The notes: generated by a model from the sequence alone, not told the origin. Counted from the first letter of the stretch, positions 1-13,272 are shown. The stretch: DNA of 64,000 bases from Alentia gelatinosa (GCA_950022655.1 OX465584.1:28741469-28805468); one strand, 5' to 3'. Translations and numbers: made by a program.

Positions 1-146
1 GAGCGTGGGACGGTTCAAAGCATTGTTTCATCGGCATGGATGGGGCTCAATTAACATTATCTTTGTTTCACACAAGGAAAACAATTTGATACACTGTGGA
101 AATTAAAAAGTGTATTTCCATCGAAAAGCGCAAGCTGCCATCTCTG
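1..146 (+). mobile_element. hAT-like MITE copy cut by window edge
   Basis: This is the right half of the same family. It contains the GGCATGGATGGGGCTCAATT block, ATCTTTGTTTCACACA, and ends GCTGCCATCTCTG at 146. The left end lies outside the window. Confidence 0.65.
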
Positions 147-1978
147 CATGTACCCTAAATCTGTTAGAAAAAAAGAGCAAAACTTGCCATCACCCAATGA
201 AATGTATCTGTAACCAAAAACCTCACAAAAGCGCAATGATGCCTCGGATATTCTATTAGATATAAGTAAATGCTTTTCTATGGGAAACAATTTTAGTGGT
301 GTAAACTACAGTATAATATACAGATGAGAATAACTTTTTTTGCTCTAAAGTAATGCGAATAAATGAGAGGCAAGAAAGCAAATGGACTTTTATCGAATAA
401 TTCATTATTTTCATTTAACCGCTAGTCCATATATACATAAATTTGAAGTGAGTGCAAATAAGGGTGAAAAAGCAAAAGATATACAGCTAAAAGAAGATGG
501 TACTAATAAAGTGATGTTAAATAGTATCCTCTTTCCAAAATAAGTTCTGTTATTAAGTATATTTCTCTAATTATGTATGAACAGAGACTAATCCATAAGA
601 AATTATATTATTCACTTAAAGAGAGCAAACATAAATTGAAAACGGGTTAAAGCGTGATTTAGGTGAAGGGAATGTGGAAAGATCTTAAATTCTCTCTGTA
701 AACGATATGTTTTTGGGGGAATAGGGGGTTAAGCGACAAGCTGTCAGCATTGACCCTTGCCACCTCACTGCCCAGCACAGGGGAGGAAAGTCGTACCTTG
801 TACTTAGACTGGCTCCTAGTGCTCTGAAAAATCAACAGTGTTCGTCAAGACGTGTTCAAGGTATTCATTCTATATTCCCTGTCGTTTCCAGCTACTATTC
901 TCATATCAACTTATATGTAATTCCTGAGAATTCCCTGAGAGTTGATTCAGACTGACTCTACAAGTTCGGGCGATCTGAGCCTTATACAAATTACCTGTTC
1001 GTATACTACTATCGAGCTAACCTTTCCTGTAGACTCGCGTTCTCACATGAGGCTTCATTAATCGTAGATATATCAAGACTTTCTTCTAGGGTAAAACACT
1101 AATGATTTGTAAAGGTTTAAGGGAACACAAAGCACCCCTAAAACCTCCACTTTTACGACAGTCTGTCTTTCGTACAAGTAATGTCTTTATTTTGATTGTA
1201 CATGTGTATATGAAAATGTACCGGCTTAATTTCCACATAGGAAACTGTGGCTATTTACAACAAGAGTCCTACTCCAGGCAGTACTATTTTGTCTTACGCT
1301 GGCCATGTAGAAGCAGCTTACACCTCTATAACACTACAAGCTCCCCACACAGGTTGATGGATGTTTTGAAAGCACCCAGGAGTGGACATTGGGGAGTTAA
1401 CCTTTTCAGGGAATCCAAAACCTAGAGTCCTACACTGACGTATCACTCAGATATGAGCGGCTCATTCCGTATGAAACACTTGTTTAACATTGACTTATTG
1501 TACGCCGTTTCTCTATTGAATAACGAGTGTGCACTTTCCCTCGGCTTAATGTTATACAACCACGACTACATCTGAGGAACGGAGTCCCTTGTAACAGCAC
1601 AGTCACGGTCTCCCTCCATGATAAATAATCCCGGCATAAAATACACATTATCTAGATGTACTAGTCAGTTCTGTACAACAGACGTATGGAAGCAACCGTG
1701 GGCGTTTCTCCTCTCTTCAGATTACTACCGTACCACAGCAGTAACTACGGAGAGGAACATTATCATATTTCGCCAACACTGATTGTCAAAGATTTGACTC
1801 ATCTCCTTATAATGTGTCAAGTATATACACACAATGTATTTCCTATAAAACAAAACGTACAGGAACAAGATGCCGTAAGCAATTTCCCTCACGACTTCAC
1901 TGTTGTAAATGAGGGTTAAGGCCTTGCCCGTTGGCCACAAGATCCACCTTGACGGTGACAGGGGTGGGGCGCAGTGTC

Positions 1979-2036
1979 CACCCCCTCCCGCCTCACCCCC
2001 TCCCGCCTCACCCCCTCCCGCCTCGCCACCTCCCAC
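1979..2036. repeat. 15-bp tandem repeat, about 4 units
   Basis: Three near-perfect copies of CCCCCTCCCGCCTCA and a diverged fourth. The array is C-rich on the plus strand and keeps several spurious frames open on both strands. Confidence 0.9.
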
Positions 2037-3590
2037 CTCCATCTCGCGACTGGGCCACAACTGCCACCAAGGGAGCCATCGGACAAGTCGGTGTGTGGCG
2101 TGAAGCCGTCTAACTGGATCAACTGTAGCCATAGCTCCCTCTGCCCACGCCTCTGCCCCCGTCCGCACCCCGCACCCTCACTGTGAGCCGCAGTATTAGG
2201 ACCACGAACCAATATACCTTTTCGATACTCAGTTCTGATGTGTTCCAGTTACGTTCAACTGTCCACGGAGGAAAGATAATACTATAAGGATAACCACAGA
2301 CAAAAGATGATGACATTTGCAATTCCTTTAGTATGTGTTTTTTAAGGGTTTATGGTCAACACGGGGAATAATTCGTTGGTAAACGAGGCAGTCTCGTTCC
2401 AAATGTTCCTCTATGTGCTCGACTTCGAATAAGGCGAAGGCCACTGTTCATTGTGTCTCTTTTTAAGAATTTACTGCCCTGATCTGAGAAACCACGAAGA
2501 GGAACTGTCCTTGTGACAGATAATCCCTGTTTGGAGGAATCTCAGTCGTTTCCACGTTAACTCTATTATTACAGGCAGGGCGAATCTCATAATCTTCATT
2601 ATGTAACAACCCTGGCATTAGCGATGTCATTAACAGAATCATGAATTCATTACTCAGCCATGTATGGTGTCGATTAGCAGACCGGTGTTGGCTCACAAAT
2701 AGCTTGTACTCATCCATTCCACCGTTTGCAAAAAGGACACGGGGAGTTGTGGAGCACTTCCATTAGGAGGAGTACCCTACCCAATTCCAGTCATCCACAA
2801 TCTTTATGAGCTGCTCACCGGCAAGAGCATGAGGGACTCACGGCTATAAATAGAGCGGCCTGCCTGTGGCGTAGAGGATCCATTATGCATGCTGAACAGG
2901 AGTGGCTCAGAGGCGCTCAGGCTGAGAGACATGAGGCCAGGCCAGTCAGTCTTCAGAATTACAGGATGTGTTTTCTATAAATATTCTATTACAATATCCA
3001 TGTCGCCGCTAGATCTCAGTGTGTTGAGGGAGGTCAGGGGACAATATTAAAGGTGTGCGTGGCCGGGGTTTTAAACAGGAACTTGCTGGTCCAATACATC
3101 ACAACCACTGACGGCTTGCGGCAGGTCTGTGTGGTTAGAGTCGGTGGTTCACACAAACTACAATAGGCGGGGATTTCCAGCGGAAAGTGGATATCTTTTC
3201 CCACGGCAAGTGCTCTTTAACCTCTTCCCGCATCTCATTCTTCGTAATGTTGGGAAAATATAAGGAAGGTTCAGATTACTGTATAGATACACCAACGAGT
3301 CATAAGCTTGAGTATGAGCATATATGCATTATTCCTAAATAGGAGACGATACTTCTCAAACCATACAGAAGGAATATTTGGGTTGCGGCTCATAGTAAAG
3401 ACAGAGCAGCTCAACCCGGCACGGACTTCCCCTAATAACCTAGATAGTGATATAGAAGAGATCTGAGGTTACGGTGTACAGGAACCAGCGTGAATACTTG
3501 TGGGGCAATATGGCGGAATACAATGGGCCCTAAATGACCACATAGCCGAAGTACTTGGCATTGCAAGTCGGCCACAGTCCAGTACGAGCG

Positions 3591-3799
3591 AAATCAGTGG
3601 CAACTATATTTTTCAAGTAGAATTTACTGCCTCAGGGAGACGCATAAATATTGGCCATGGAATGGGGCCGGGGTGTGTGGGGAATTTTGAATGAGACTCA
3701 ATTTATTCTCTTTGTTCTACGTAAGAAAAAAGAATTAAAAAAAAAAATGGAAATGAAAATAAGGATCTCCTTGGAAAAGAGGAAAATCGCGATCTCCAT
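3591..3799 (+). mobile_element. hAT-like MITE copy, diverged
   Basis: It contains TTTACTGCCTCAGGGAGACG, then TTGGCCATGGAATGGGGC, a GAGACTCAATTTATT block and an A-rich right end finishing GCGATCTCCAT. The order and spacing match the full copy at 59381, but both termini are eroded. Confidence 0.5.
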
Positions 3800-5229
3800 T
3801 CAAAAACATCTGTTGGTGGGTATGTGATTTGGACCAGTTATATATTTGTTTAAAAACTGTCCATCTTGAATATGATACTTAAACGTACACTAGTCTATTC
3901 AAACCCCCGCTTTTCCCAAATAAGACCCTCCGTGGCGATACCAACGTCATTTACCGTTGGTATCACAGAATTTTCATTGTGCCAGTTGAGGCACGGAGGG
4001 ATATATCTTGTTGCTTTAGTATGGACATAATTCAGTATTTCTGATTCAAAATTAGGTTCACGTGCCTGGTCACAGTTTGTTAGTTTATGATCATGCATTT
4101 ATTTCTTTTCCCTTTAAAGCGTGTTACTTAGCTAAATCAAACAGACAATGGTCAGTATTTTACCAAACTTCATACAAGCATAAAATACAGCGCTAAAGGA
4201 TAATCCACAAGAACAGTCAATGTCTTGAACAAATAAAATGGTGATGATACAATTGATATAGTTAAGAATAATTCTGATTATCATTTCCAACCTAATAAAT
4301 AGTCAAAAAGACTTTTAAACGTAAGAACCACTCGTCCTTTGTTACCAGTATCCTTCAGTGGAGCATGCCTTATTGATAACAGTTTACTGGTTGTTTATAT
4401 TCAAAGATTACTGAGCATACAACAGAGTTATCACGTTATCAGCGACACCACAATGCACTGGTCACCAGAGGAGAACATTCCAAGTTCACGCGACCAAATG
4501 GAGGAAAGAGAATGGAAAATACCAAATGTGTACTCCAGGATGAAGAGCGGAAAGAGTCAGTATGCATTAAACCCTTCTCTCTGTGTTAATGAGTTCTAGT
4601 TAGAGCACGTTTGCCTCACCTATAAAAGCCCGTGCGACTACACCATGCGCCAAAGTGTTAAAACCCAGTGAAAGTGAAAGCTCCAGTCTTGAAAGTAACC
4701 ATAGTAACCACGTGCATCTTCCAATAGCTTTTTAAATTCCAACACAAACACTTGACTATTTTGACGGCACTTTCACTTCCACTCTCGCCCGACGATATTA
4801 TGATTGAGCACGCTTTGAGTATTAGAGGTGGTCTATTTCTACAGAGTGGCACTTTTTAAGTTTGCGGAGGATTAATCAAGGGCGTCCCAGAGGTTGGTCA
4901 TCAAAGAAACTACATTTATTAAAACGCAACAAACCTAAACTATTCCAGAGCAAGAAGAAACAGTGACATTTAGAAACTGCTGCTTCTAAACGGTTTTATA
5001 CCTCGCACGCGGACGGGTATAAAACAGCTTAGATTTCAATAACTACATTGCGATTACTCAGTTTAGATTTGATTAAAAGGTTCTGACTAGATGGATGAAA
5101 TTTCGTTGGCTAAATCCTAAATAGACTAGATTAGTATCTCTGATAACAACCGTAAGGAGCGCTGGGAGTACCCTAAGGTAGCATGCGTAGGGAACTACAG
5201 GATATTTTATCTCTTCATTGAGAACTTAC

Positions 5230-5322
5230 CCTGGAGAGCTCCGGAGTTTGCGAGCCCAGGGGGTGCGAGTGGGTACGTGCTCGGCCATTACCCAACACGC
5301 CCCCATGTGCCCGACCCGGTAA
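5230..5322 (-). CDS. Candidate next exon of ARHGAP39 (disordered linker)
   Basis: This 93-bp GC-rich block lies 1.0 kb downstream of the 6345-6437 exon on the same strand. It is open for 31 codons in phase 0/0, which is the phase needed to follow that exon. It is bounded by an acceptor (ATGTTTTAG) and a very strong donor (CCAGG|GTAAGTT). The peptide is rich in Gly, Pro, Ser, Arg and His and ends QTPELSR, in keeping with a disordered linker. No conserved residues were recognised, so support comes only from splice sites, phase, base composition and collinearity. It could instead be a chance open GC-rich block or an alternatively spliced cassette. Confidence 0.35.
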
Positions 5323-6344
5323 CTAAAACATAACCACCCCATCTGACGTCAGACTTCAGAACTACTACATTAGGTCTACACCAATGATCTTTATAATTCC
5401 CGTCAACATAGGATGTCCCCTCGCCAAAATCGACGAATACAATTTCTGCATTTCTCAGCAAAAGCATATATTATACCCCTCCTCTTTAGTATTAATCTAT
5501 ATGCGTTTGATAATGTGATTTACTGTGATTTTAGTCAACATATTCTTAATTCAAATATTATTTGCATTGCCATTAGATAATCAAGATGTGATAAACTAAT
5601 CAAGATGGTATCAAATTACCAAAAAGTGAAATTATCAAAATGTGATTAAATGAAACTAAAATTATGAATTCTTCGCACAACAGGTGAATATTAACATGTT
5701 AGAAAGTCCGATACAACGCACCTGATTATCAGAGGTCATTGGAAAAAGAAATTATTTGGCTGCAAATCCACATACATTGAGTTGTAGACTGTAGGCTAAC
5801 TTTAAAAACAAACCTTAATTTTGTGTCATATGGATCTTGAACAAATTACCTGTGGACACTTTCTCCATGAGGTACATTGAAAGAAGTACACACACGAGAT
5901 AACATACATTTGAAGATGCCATGTCTGGACCTTACTCTACAAAGGAATAACGAATTTGACCTTTAATCTAACCATTGTTACTTATATTCCCAATCAATTA
6001 TTGTGGTAGTGGAGTATCAGCGTCAAAGAAAAACTTGCGTCTTCATTCTGCCCCCCCCCCCTCCACCACGCGCCCCAATATGCAGCTTTTTAATTGTTGT
6101 CCAGAATTGAAACTGCATTGAAAAGAAATACTGCCTTCACCAAAATGCACCACAAAACCATAAATTACAGAAAAGTACATCATCCGTTGCCTTTGTATTT
6201 ATGATACATGGTATTGAAGTAATTATTCCTATTCACCCAATAGAGTAAGGTCACAGACACGGCCCAGTGTAGGCTCAGTGTGTTCATTCTGAGAGTGCTG
6301 GCTCTAGTACGCCCGTCTCTCCATAGGAGGCGCGCTCTACTCAC

Positions 6345-6437
6345 CGGCGTTCTCTCGGGCGTCTGCGTCGAGATCTCGCGCTTGACGGGACGTTCGTCAT
6401 CGTCGTCTGGCGGAACCTCCGTGTTCTGTTTCAGCGT
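6345..6437 (-). CDS. ARHGAP39: ARHGAP39 exon immediately after the WW2 exon
   Basis: This 93-bp, 31-codon exon is phase 0 at both ends. It begins TLKQNTE, which in known ARHGAP39 proteins directly follows the AKLQ that ends the WW2 exon, so the two exons join in frame. The rest is an acidic run (DDDDE at residues 11-15), then a basic stretch and STQTPERTP, which looks like the start of the long disordered linker between the WW domains and the MyTH4-RhoGAP half. The acceptor is a T-rich tract ending CAACAG and the donor is CCG|GTGAGT. As a symmetric exon it could be skipped without changing frame. The GC content is clearly above that of the surrounding intron. Confidence 0.85.
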
Positions 6438-6599
6438 CTGTTGAAAAACCAAAGAAAAGCCACACTTCAGGAGGAGACAAAGATTCCAAAGATTCAAATC
6501 GAAGAAAGGACACATTTTAACGCTGAGGACAAGAACGTAGATATTTACAAACAAGGGGCACACTCTGCGCTTCCAAGGCAACGGCAGTGTGGGCATGAC

Positions 6600-9500
6600 G
6601 ATGGTACCCCGTCGGTTTCTATGAAAGAATTCAACTTTGATTATTTGCTGAATCAGCTGCGAGAACCAGCAAAAAACGAGTTTTCATAGCCTCGAGTTTG
6701 ACGATGACAAGCTGATGTCCGGCGAGTCCAGTATATTAAAGGGTTAACAACGAGGTGTGCACTGCAAATGTTACCACTATGGATACCAGCGAAAATGGTA
6801 AACTGGTCCGAAGCAGTTGGTTTGTCAGTAAGATGTTGGAGTGATACCGATGTGGCTATGTGTCTGAGTGGTCCGTGTGGAAGAGGGCACTAGAACTAGT
6901 GACATGCGCTTCTATATTCCCAACTCTTCGCATCATGTGAATACTTTCACTCGATCCAGTGACCGATATATCCTTCCTCCATACCAGGAGGATGTGACAC
7001 TAGAATGTTGTTCTCTCACTGTAATAATAGCAAAATGAGGGGAACCCAGTCCCAGGGACACAAGAAAGAGGGCCCTCTAAAATAGACTTTTCTCAGTCAC
7101 GAGTTGTTTGCCCATATCCTCCGTTGTCCTCTTTTTTTATGCGAGTTTCTATGTAGACTGTAGATGGTGGGCTGATGTAATGGTCGTCAGCGCACTCTCC
7201 AACCACAGGCAGAGCTTTAAGCATGGGAACAGAGAGGCCTGGCCCGATCGGGACAACGTAGGAGACTGACGGTATGGCACAACAACAGCTTTCGTTATAT
7301 AAAAGCCTGGCGGGAACTGGCGGCAAAGAAGAACCTCCTGCGAGTCATTCCTGGGAATTCCAACCCCCCTCCTCCTCCCCCGCCCTCCCCCTTTCCCTCT
7401 ACCAACCTTACGTAGGCAAAATGTTGTCATGGTGAATGGTCACGAGTCAGCAGGTTTCCATGGTAACTGGCTTCAACCCCCTCCCTCCTACCACCATCCC
7501 GGGACCGATCCGCTGCCGCAGTGCCGAGGGTGGGGGTAACAGTGGCGACCCCTCGTGTGTCATGGCGGTATTACTCACTAGGTTCCCTCTCGACTTTCCC
7601 AAAAGGGGAATTACTCAATCCTGTCTAGTCCTAATGCAGATTCCTTGTCCCTATACTGAGCTGCTCGCCGTATGTTTCCTTTGCTCACCTGCTACTCACA
7701 GGGAGACTAGGCCAGGGAGCTATTCTTGATAGTGCAACTTTTACAGCCCTACATGCACAACCATCAATCTCAGTCCTCTGTATCTGAGGTTATTTTTTTC
7801 ACAACCCCATCCAATGCCTGGTGCTCATTCCTTTCCGAGTTGCTCCTACCAATCTCTATCTGACACCATATTTATCTGATACTACCCTCATAGTGGTTTG
7901 GTCATAACTGGCTCGGAAATATTTACATACCAGGCCCCGGTCGCATGAAAATCAGTTTTCAAAACCTTCCCTTGTTTATGTCAGACTCTGAGACTGGTAC
8001 TTTCTCTATTGCTAACACCCCTCTCTAAAGATTAATATTAATATGTATGGCGGATTATTAGGTTTGAGAAATAATAACGTGTAATCGTAAGATTAATTTG
8101 TGGCATTGAACTTGAAGCCCATGATATATGCATCACTTGGTTTCGTCGGAGACAAGGACTGAGTGTACTGGGTAGACCCTACAGACACAGATCAACCATT
8201 AACTCTTCCCTCCCCTCTGACCCTCAGCGTCACGATGAACGGCCACGAGATTTCCCCCAGCCATATGGTCAATACATTCCGTCACGAAGACCGTTCGAAC
8301 CCCAGTATTATACACTATGAGATACAGGAAGGTCAGTGTAACGTGGTTCACTCATGTAGCCATGGTGGGAAATCAGAACCTTTGGTCCAACACTGAGGAA
8401 TCGGTCATAAACACGCTAGATGTCTACTATTTAAATTCACCGGCTTAATGCTACATAACTGAATTATGATATTGATACTCCAAACTTACCTTGGTCCATG
8501 ATGGCCCCCTATAGAACGGACCCGTACTGCGAGGCAGATTTAAAAAGCCGTTTCTTCTAGAGGTCATTTGTGTATTCTATCCACAGGTCCCACAACCAGC
8601 CATCTAGATTGCATCCACGGGTCCCACAACCAACCACCAAATCTATTCATTATTTGTAGCCCCTATCATGACTCCCGCAAGCACACTTCCTTGTTACCCA
8701 GTCATCTCTAAATATGCTTCACAAACAAGGTCGTCGGATTATAAAATCTATAGAAATATTGCCTTCAGGTCTCCGGTAAGTCCTCATCAATTCAGGAACA
8801 TAAGTTGACTGTGGAGCAGAAGACATCTGTCTTTTAAGCGGGAAAACCCAGGCGACCGTCTGTCTGTCACGGCTATGACGTCATTTGTTGGGGAACACCA
8901 GCGGAATTTCCTACGCCTGCCAAAGGGTTTCTCCTAGCCATGAAGAAGTGGAAGCAAACATCCGGTTAGAGAAATAGGAGTAAACAAGACCTGGTTCGGT
9001 GTAAACAAAAGCATGTGACTTGTGAAGGCACTGAATTCGTACTCTTTTTAACACATCATCTTGCCAGTGACGACTGCTGCAATAAATTGGATGCCACTAA
9101 CAGTTCTTTATCTAGTAAGAAATGTCAATCAAATTACTGTTTACACTTCCCACCAAAGCATTATCTCCTCTGCAAGGGAAAAACGTTTTTCTTTGCACAA
9201 CACCCGCCATTCAATGAAGAAATAATGACACCAACCGGTGACAACTTGGTCGCCTTGCACAATTAGGCTGGGTGATTGGTGAATTGCTCAGAAAACGCTG
9301 ACTAATGAATGACAGTCCAAAGACTGACTCTGTGAAGGAGTCATTACCGTTGTCAGACTCAAAGAATCGGGAAATAACTCAAGTCTCGCGCTGACGGGAA
9401 CAGGACGCGATTTGACGAGACTTTGAGGGTGGGCAGCCTTGATTTAACGCTTGGTCACCCGGGGCAGCGGTCCTGGGACGAGGGACGTGGTGCGGGCTGG

Positions 9501-11590
9501 CAATGGGGTGCGGGTCAGTGTCAGAGAAGATAAATTGATGGCCAGTGGATGTTGGGGGTTGCTTATTTGTAGCGCCGCGTAATGCTGAATCATTACTTTC
9601 TCATTTACATGAAGCCGGCCGGTAGGCACGCGCCTAATCATCGTCTTATCACCGGTGTTATCACGTCAGCGTCACCACCCCGGGCATGCCCCCATGACGT
9701 CATCGTCATATCCACACCACTACGTGTCTCTACAACCGAGTCCTACCACGGCATAGACACTGAGTTTACACCACGAGCATAGATCGTGCGCCATAATACC
9801 AAAGCGGGTGATCAGCCTCCTATACTGAGATAATGGCAATTAGAGTCAGTGGCTATTATATAGCACTATAGGAACAAATGAGATGCTCTTCATTTATTTA
9901 TTTATATTTTTTGTTCGATCAAGTGACACCTTAGCCACATTTTAAGATGTTCTTCCTTTATGAATGACCGTGGACTTATGAAGAACAAAGATCAAAAGGT
10001 TTGGGTTTCATCCAGTCAGTGGACCATTTGCTTTAATCCAGCTGGCAACCAGCCACTTCTACAACTGCCATTTCTAGGGTCCAAGTTAGTTATGCACTTG
10101 TGGGTTAATGAGGTAGTCCAGGCTGTAGTGATTGCTCATGGTCAGTTAGGTACTCCTCTATGACACTAGCGCTATGCACCTTTACCAAAGTCACAGAATC
10201 GGCACGCAGATAGTAAGTTAATCTCTATGACCACTCTCTTAAATATAGGGAGAATATCTGAGCGTGTCCCACGCTTAATAAAGGGGAGGTTTGTAATATA
10301 GCTGATGGACAGGTCGTAGATACAAGACTACACATTTTGACAAAAGAACGGTTTCCTAGAAACAATCATGGGAGAGTAAACCTATACTGGAAACCAATAT
10401 TTTCCGATTTCATTTGACCATAACGCAGAGTTTAATTCAGTTTTCGCACGGAACAAACCGGGATATGGGAGAAAGCTGTTTTTTTTGTGGTTTTTTTTAA
10501 AGCTGCCAATGAGATAACACTTAGCCTCGTCCAAACCAGGGATATGGGAGAAAGGGCAATGCGGAGTGTTCTGCCTCTGACCCATGTATGGGCACACATT
10601 ATCTCCTACCCTTCACTTCCAATCTCAGCGTCTTTCTTCCTCAAATCACCGAGCTACTCTGGCACTGACACACGAGCGACTCGGCCCTGCGATTTACCCT
10701 ATCTGACCCCGGCAGCCACGTGGACTCTGCTCAGCATCATTACCCCTTAACATGTCTAACCTCGACGCAACAGTTATCCTGATCCTGATACGTGTGTAGG
10801 ATCTGCTTGAAGAGTTCTTGTTCTCCCTTTGTGTAAACTGGCTGGTGTAAAGATCTGCCGACTGAACATTGCACATTGGAGGATAAGCCGCAACAAGTTT
10901 ATCCGAGGAAGAAACTTCAAAAACTCACAGCAGCGTCACAGGATATGAGTTCGTGGTTTAGGAGAAACAGAGAAACGGGACAGTGTTTTTTGTCTCTTTT
11001 TAATAAGAACTGAAATAGAAACTATGTATGGAGAGTGATCTCAGAGACATTAAGATATCTCACTCTTATCTGTGACATATCATTGCCCACCCCTAACTGG
11101 GGTAATTCTACCCCACTGCCGCTTGGGGGCGTTGATGCCGGCATTCGCCACCAGGTGGCAGCAGCGTGCAGCTAATCAGCGCCCAGCGAAGCATGGCGGC
11201 ACGCTGTTGGTTGTCATGGTGATTCTCTATGGCGTTGGCAGGCGCGCTGTTGGCAAGCAGCTCGTGGAGGGATCGCAGGGTGAGGGAGGGAGGGGGAGGC
11301 AGGGGATGAGAGACCAGAGGAAACCTACACCCACCACTGCTGGGCAGGTTCTAAATGGACTTTAAAAAAAAACAACCATACGCTCATCAAAATCTCAATA
11401 CACGACTTCGACTTTAATCTAATTCCTATCATTTCAAAATGAAATCCTTTTTATATATTCTTTTTTATCAAAGTTGGTTTAAATGAAGGTATGCTACAAG
11501 CTACATATTGATATACTTAGCGCCATAAATGGTGTTTCATTTTACGACATTTTCCTTTTGCCGTATTTCGTTATAAGCCCTTCCAGTAGA
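6600..11590. other. Intron without recognised genes
   Basis: AT-rich sequence with GC-rich patches at 7330-7560 (CT-rich) and 9440-9720. A tandem partial duplication CCACRGGTCCCACAACCA is at about 8581-8631. A duplicated word GGGATATGGGAGAAAG occurs at about 10460 and 10538. Nothing else was recognised. Confidence 0.5.
11148..11162 (+). promoter_or_regulatory. CTCF-like motif, full consensus match
   Basis: CCACCAGGTGGCAGC fits the 15-position CTCF consensus CCASYAGRKGGCRSY at every position. It lies in a GC-rich patch of intron (11080-11350). Confidence 0.45.
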
Positions 11591-11596
11591 GTTCTA

Positions 11597-11831
11597 CAGG
11601 GATGTCATTGTCGGGAAGAAAAGTGGAAACAGTTTTCATGGGGAATTTGCTGCCTCAGGGAGGCAGAGAAATTGTAGAAACCTTGTCGGTGTTGGTCACA
11701 GCGTAGGGCTGAGGGTATGAGGGGGAGATTCAAACCAATGTCCTATCGATATGGATGTGGTTCAATTATTATCTGTCTTATAATTAAACTAGAAAAATAT
11801 CATGAACTGTAAATTTAAACGGAAATCTCTG
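11597..11831 (+). mobile_element. hAT-like MITE copy with target duplication
   Basis: A 235-bp copy of the family at 59381-59646. It starts CAGGGATGTCATTG and ends GGAAATCTCTG. GTTCTA flanks it on both sides (11591-11596 and 11832-11837), again a 6-bp duplication; the right flank also continues CAG, so 6-9 bp is possible here. Internal blocks (TTGCTGCCTCAGGGAGGCAG, the GGCTGAGGGTATG segment, the TTATTATCTGTCTTATAATT segment) align with the other copies. Confidence 0.75.
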
Positions 11832-11859
11832 GTTCTACAGCTCCGGAGCTAACAGCGGG

Positions 11860-11917
11860 CCATAGGAGCTGTTTCAAAACGTGGGTTAAGTCTATGGTTT
11901 TGAAACAGCTCCCATGG
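11860..11917. repeat. Compact 21-bp stem hairpin
   Basis: The arms at 11860-11880 and 11897-11917 pair over 21 bp with a single mismatch (GGAGCTGTTTCAAAAC against its complement). The loop is 16 bases. It begins 22 bp after the target duplication of the MITE at 11597-11831. The stem length is close to that of a small pre-miRNA, but there is no pairing beyond 21 bp, so a miRNA gene is not supported. Confidence 0.7.
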
Positions 11918-12711
11918 ACCGTTTCATTTCATATACATTTACACTTACCATTCCAGTCAGACGATCCCTCAGATTGACTGCTGGGGAACATTGGGAATGA
12001 TTGTGGAGGTGCACGACATTGAGCAGATGCCCTTATACTGACCGCCGGTCACATGACCTGCCACGTGACCGATTAGTCCGCGTCCTCTGACGACACGTTT
12101 AACCTGTCACTCTCCAGGAGTTATCTGATAAGCCACGTCCTGCATACCGATACCAGTCTACTGTCACCAGAGTATGGAGACCATACGGGCTTTACCCCCG
12201 ATTCAAAGACGCATCCTCCCCAAGCCTCAATACGATACAATAAATTATAAAAGATTGACAAATGTGTCTAAGCCCTGTTTTTTCTAGATACGACCATTAA
12301 TTTAGTAGAACAAGATCCTTTCCTCTGAAAGATACTAAATATCTCTCACAGGAAAAGGACCACTATAAGGAATGTCAATAGTTTTCATTGGAAATGTGTT
12401 TTGTACAAATTCATGATTCCTCAAATCTATTTTTTTGCAGTTTCATTCAATACTGTTTTGTGTGGGTAATTGTATCATGTACCTTTTACATTCATCAAAC
12501 GCTAGATCCTAATGCATAGTCAAAAAGGTATCTGGTTTTACATTCCATTCAGCTCCCTCATACACTGTAAAAGTATCTGATCATAACGAGAGTTTCATTC
12601 CGTGTACACAATACACTATAACGTGTCACACAAACACCACCAGTTACTCCGGTTGGCGGGTCGTGCTGCCACCTAGTGGGATGCCAGAGAAGCATTTCCT
12701 GTCCTTGTGGA

Positions 12712-13272
12712 TGTGGCAACCATGCCTCACGTCCGTGGCCGGGCTTACACCCTGACTCACGTCTATGACCGAGCAGACACCAAGCCATATGTCTGTGGCC
12801 GGGCTTACACCCTGCCTCACGCCTGTGGCCAGGCGGCCACCCTGCCTCACATCTATGGCCAGGCGGACACCTTGCCTCACATCCATCGCCAGGCGGGCAC
12901 CCTGACTTACGTCTGTCGACAGGCGGACACCCTGCCTCACGTCTGTGGCCAGGCGGACACCCTGCCTCACGTCTGTGGCCAGACGGGCACCTTGCCTCAC
13001 ATCTGTGGCCAGGCGGGCACCCTGACTTACGTCTGTCGACAGGCGGACACCCTGCCTCACATCTGTGGCCAGGCGGACACCCTGCCTCACTTCTGTTGCC
13101 AGGCGGGCACCCTGCCTCAAGTCTATGGCCAGGCAGACACCCTGCCTCACGTCTATGGCCAGGCGGACACCCTACCTCACGTCTATGGCCAGGCAGACAC
13201 CCTGCCTCACTTCTGTGGACAGGCGGGCACCCTGCCTCACGTCTGTGGCCAGGCGGGCACCCTGCCTCACGT
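12712..13272. repeat. 30-bp minisatellite, about 18 units
   Basis: A tandem array with an exact 30-bp period: every 60 bases hold two units. Each unit resembles ACCCTGCCTCACGTCTGTGG followed by CCAGGCGGAC. Units differ by a few substitutions with no indels. Because 30 is divisible by three and units lack stops, long frames stay open on both strands: a plus-strand decapeptide repeat TLPHVCGQAD over 225 codons, and a minus-strand repeat (REAGCPPGHR type) over 251 codons. Nothing supports translation: no start context, no splice sites and no recognised protein. It is an intronic GC-rich minisatellite in otherwise AT-rich DNA. Confidence 0.95.

Noticed and set aside
2843..2851. TATA box (TATAAATAG) as a plus-strand promoter
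   Set aside because: No downstream exon or start codon with a coding-like frame was found. The same block is open on the minus strand (peptide starting MSLSLSASEPLL), also without support.
7093..7430. Overlapping minus-strand ORFs
   Set aside because: They are created by a CT-rich, stop-poor tract; the translations are Gly/Arg runs without recognisable features.
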